Shown here in pieces: positions 62,912 through 64,000 of a DNA stretch of 64,000 bases. Where the stretch lies: positions 5,270,001 through 5,334,000 of the forward strand of contig NC_067294.1 in assembly GCF_020740795.1 (NCBI RefSeq), in the 5' to 3' direction. The position numbers and the translations under genes are program-made. Below the pieces are notes generated by a model. It had not been told where the DNA came from. It did no database searches and saw only the letters and a program-made list of their open reading frames with translations. Position 1 is the stretch's first letter. Every line of letters starts with the position of its first letter. The stretch comes from Apus apus (Eukaryota > Chordata > Aves > Apodiformes > Apodidae).

Positions 62912-63277
62912 ATGGTGCTGCCACCCTGCCCCATGGCGGAGTTCGTGGTGCCGCGGCACAGCGCGGTGATGGAGCGGCTCCGCCGGCGCATCGAGCTCTG
63001 CCGGCGGCACCACAGCGCCTGCGAGTCCCGCTACCAGGCCGTGTCCCCGGAGCGCCTGGAGCTGGAGCGCCAGCAAACCTTCGCCCTGCACCAGCGCTGC
63101 CTGCAGGCCAAGGCCAAGCGGGCCGGCAAGCACCGCCAGCCGCCCCCGGCGCCGCCGCCGCCCGCGCCCCCCCCGCCGGCCGCCGCCGCGGGAAGCGCCG
63201 ACAGGAGCGGAGCCAACGGGCTGGAGGCCGAGGCGGCCGGCGGCGAGCAGCACGGCCGCGGCAGCGCGCTGATCGCG
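62912..63277 (+). CDS. MAML1: Mastermind-like 1, first coding exon (partial gene)
   Basis: A nuclear co-activator that clamps onto the Notch intracellular domain-CSL complex and recruits p300. This exon gives 122 codons ending in phase 0 at donor GCG|GTAAGG (intron from 63278). It begins MVLPPCPMAEF, nearly identical to human MAML1. The basic helix (about residues 12-75) that contacts Notch ANK and CSL is complete, with HSAVMERLRRRIELCRRHH and the ERLELERQQTFALHQRC segment visible, ending in AKAKRAGKH. A Pro/Ala-rich linker with long proline and alanine runs follows (about 76-95), then a short Gly/Glu-rich tail. MAML2 and MAML3 differ in this N-terminus. The rest of the gene lies right of the window. 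Confidence 0.96.
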
Positions 63278-64000
63278 GTAAGGGCAGCGGCGGGGGCTGC
63301 GGGGGGAACCGGCGGGGGCTGCGGGGGGAACCGGCGGCCGGCGCGGCTGTGCCCGCGGGCACCGTGACCTGGGGAGCCGGCGCGGGGAGCGGGAGGGAGC
63401 AGGAGCCGGGCTGGGTGCGAGGCCGGGGCGGCAGGGCCGGGGCTGGCGGCGCTTGGCGGGGCGCTCGGGTCCGCGCTGCTGCAGCTTGGGCGCTGATCCG
63501 GGCCGGGTTGTTCTGTCTCTTGTCGCCGTTGCGTGCTGCGAGAGTTGGTAAAAACTGCGGTAGGAACAGGGGGTGGCTCTGCGGTGGTTCCAGTCGTTCG
63601 GAGCGGCGTTCTGGGAATGACGTTTCTGGCAAATTCACCTAAAATGTACCCGCAGAAACTGTCAGAGGAGCGTTAATACTGCCGTGGCTTTGCAGTTTTG
63701 GGTTCCTTGCTTATGTCTTTAAGCTGTCGGGGTTTAGTGGAGTCACTTGATAAGGTTATACTTACTACTGAGGAGGAAATTTTAAGACAAATAATGTGTC
63801 TATTACTTCTGGTACGTATTGGAGCGGGTTTCAGTGGAAAGGCAGCTGCTTATTTGCCACTTAGACTAGTGGGTGTGAGCACTATGGGAATCCCACTCCA
63901 CCCATTAAAAACTGGCTTAGTTTCTCTGGCTTCTCTAGCATTTCTGGTTGTCAGGATATATTCATACAGCCTTGTTTGTATATCAAGATAGCTCTTGCTT
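63278..64000 (+). other. MAML1: MAML1 intron 1, partial
   Basis: Sequence after the exon 1 donor is CpG-rich to about 63500, then becomes AT-rich. It starts with three tandem copies of a GGCGGGGGCTGCGGGGGGAA-like unit (about 63288-63340). No other feature is seen. Confidence 0.6.

Noticed and set aside
62517-63638. Long minus-strand open frame (373 codons) across the MAML1 island and exon 1
   Set aside because: It is antisense to a clear MAML1 exon, has a Pro/Arg/Ala-rich composition, and no recognisable domain; it is a product of extreme GC content.

Overview
The window is vertebrate nuclear DNA and almost certainly avian. Genes are split by GT-AG introns, CpG-island promoters alternate with AT-rich intron and intergenic sequence, and there are three CR1 LINE 3'-end fragments of the kind typical of bird genomes. 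It also carries a second deoxycytidine-kinase-like gene of a type I do not know from placental mammals. The gene content corresponds to the human 5q35 HNRNPH1-CANX-MAML1 block. All exon models were built by hand from splice signals, reading-frame phase and remembered family sequences; no alignment was run.

Layout, left to right. (1) 1-3765, minus strand: the 5' half of the HNRNPH1 coding region, with four coding exons covering qRRM1 and most of qRRM2; the gene continues past the left edge. (2) 3830-4720: a CpG island with five NRF-1-like sites, likely an HNRNPH1 promoter. (3) 5624-11195, plus strand: an intact seven-exon dCK-like kinase (DCK2), with its own CpG island and a poly(A) signal at 11448. 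(4) 11750-13220: a large CpG island holding a CCAAT/CRE/TATA array and, on the minus strand, a short coding exon that joins in frame, through a 60-nt exon at 4711-4770, to HNRNPH1. If real, this gives an hnRNP H1 with a 51-residue N-terminal extension and places DCK2 antisense inside an HNRNPH1 intron. (5) 13.2-21.5 kb: mostly without recognisable genes. (6) 21584-24353, minus strand: an intact five-exon LTC4S (leukotriene C4 synthase, 145 aa). (7) 24.4-40.4 kb: about 16 kb with no recognisable gene, two CR1 fragments and simple repeats. (8) 40380-41500: the CANX CpG island, with a G-rich tandem repeat, four CCAAT boxes and an exact ERSE. (9) 48927-58812, plus strand: a complete 14-coding-exon CANX (604 aa), followed by a roughly 1.8-kb 3'UTR. 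(10) 62155-64000: the MAML1 CpG-island promoter, its first coding exon (122 codons) and the start of intron 1.

The genes are functionally unrelated neighbours: an RNA-binding splicing factor, a nucleoside-salvage kinase, an eicosanoid enzyme, an ER lectin chaperone and a Notch co-activator. The parts most worth a second look are the in-frame HNRNPH1 N-terminal extension around DCK2, the G-run cluster at HNRNPH1 exon 4, and the regulatory architecture of the CpG islands.
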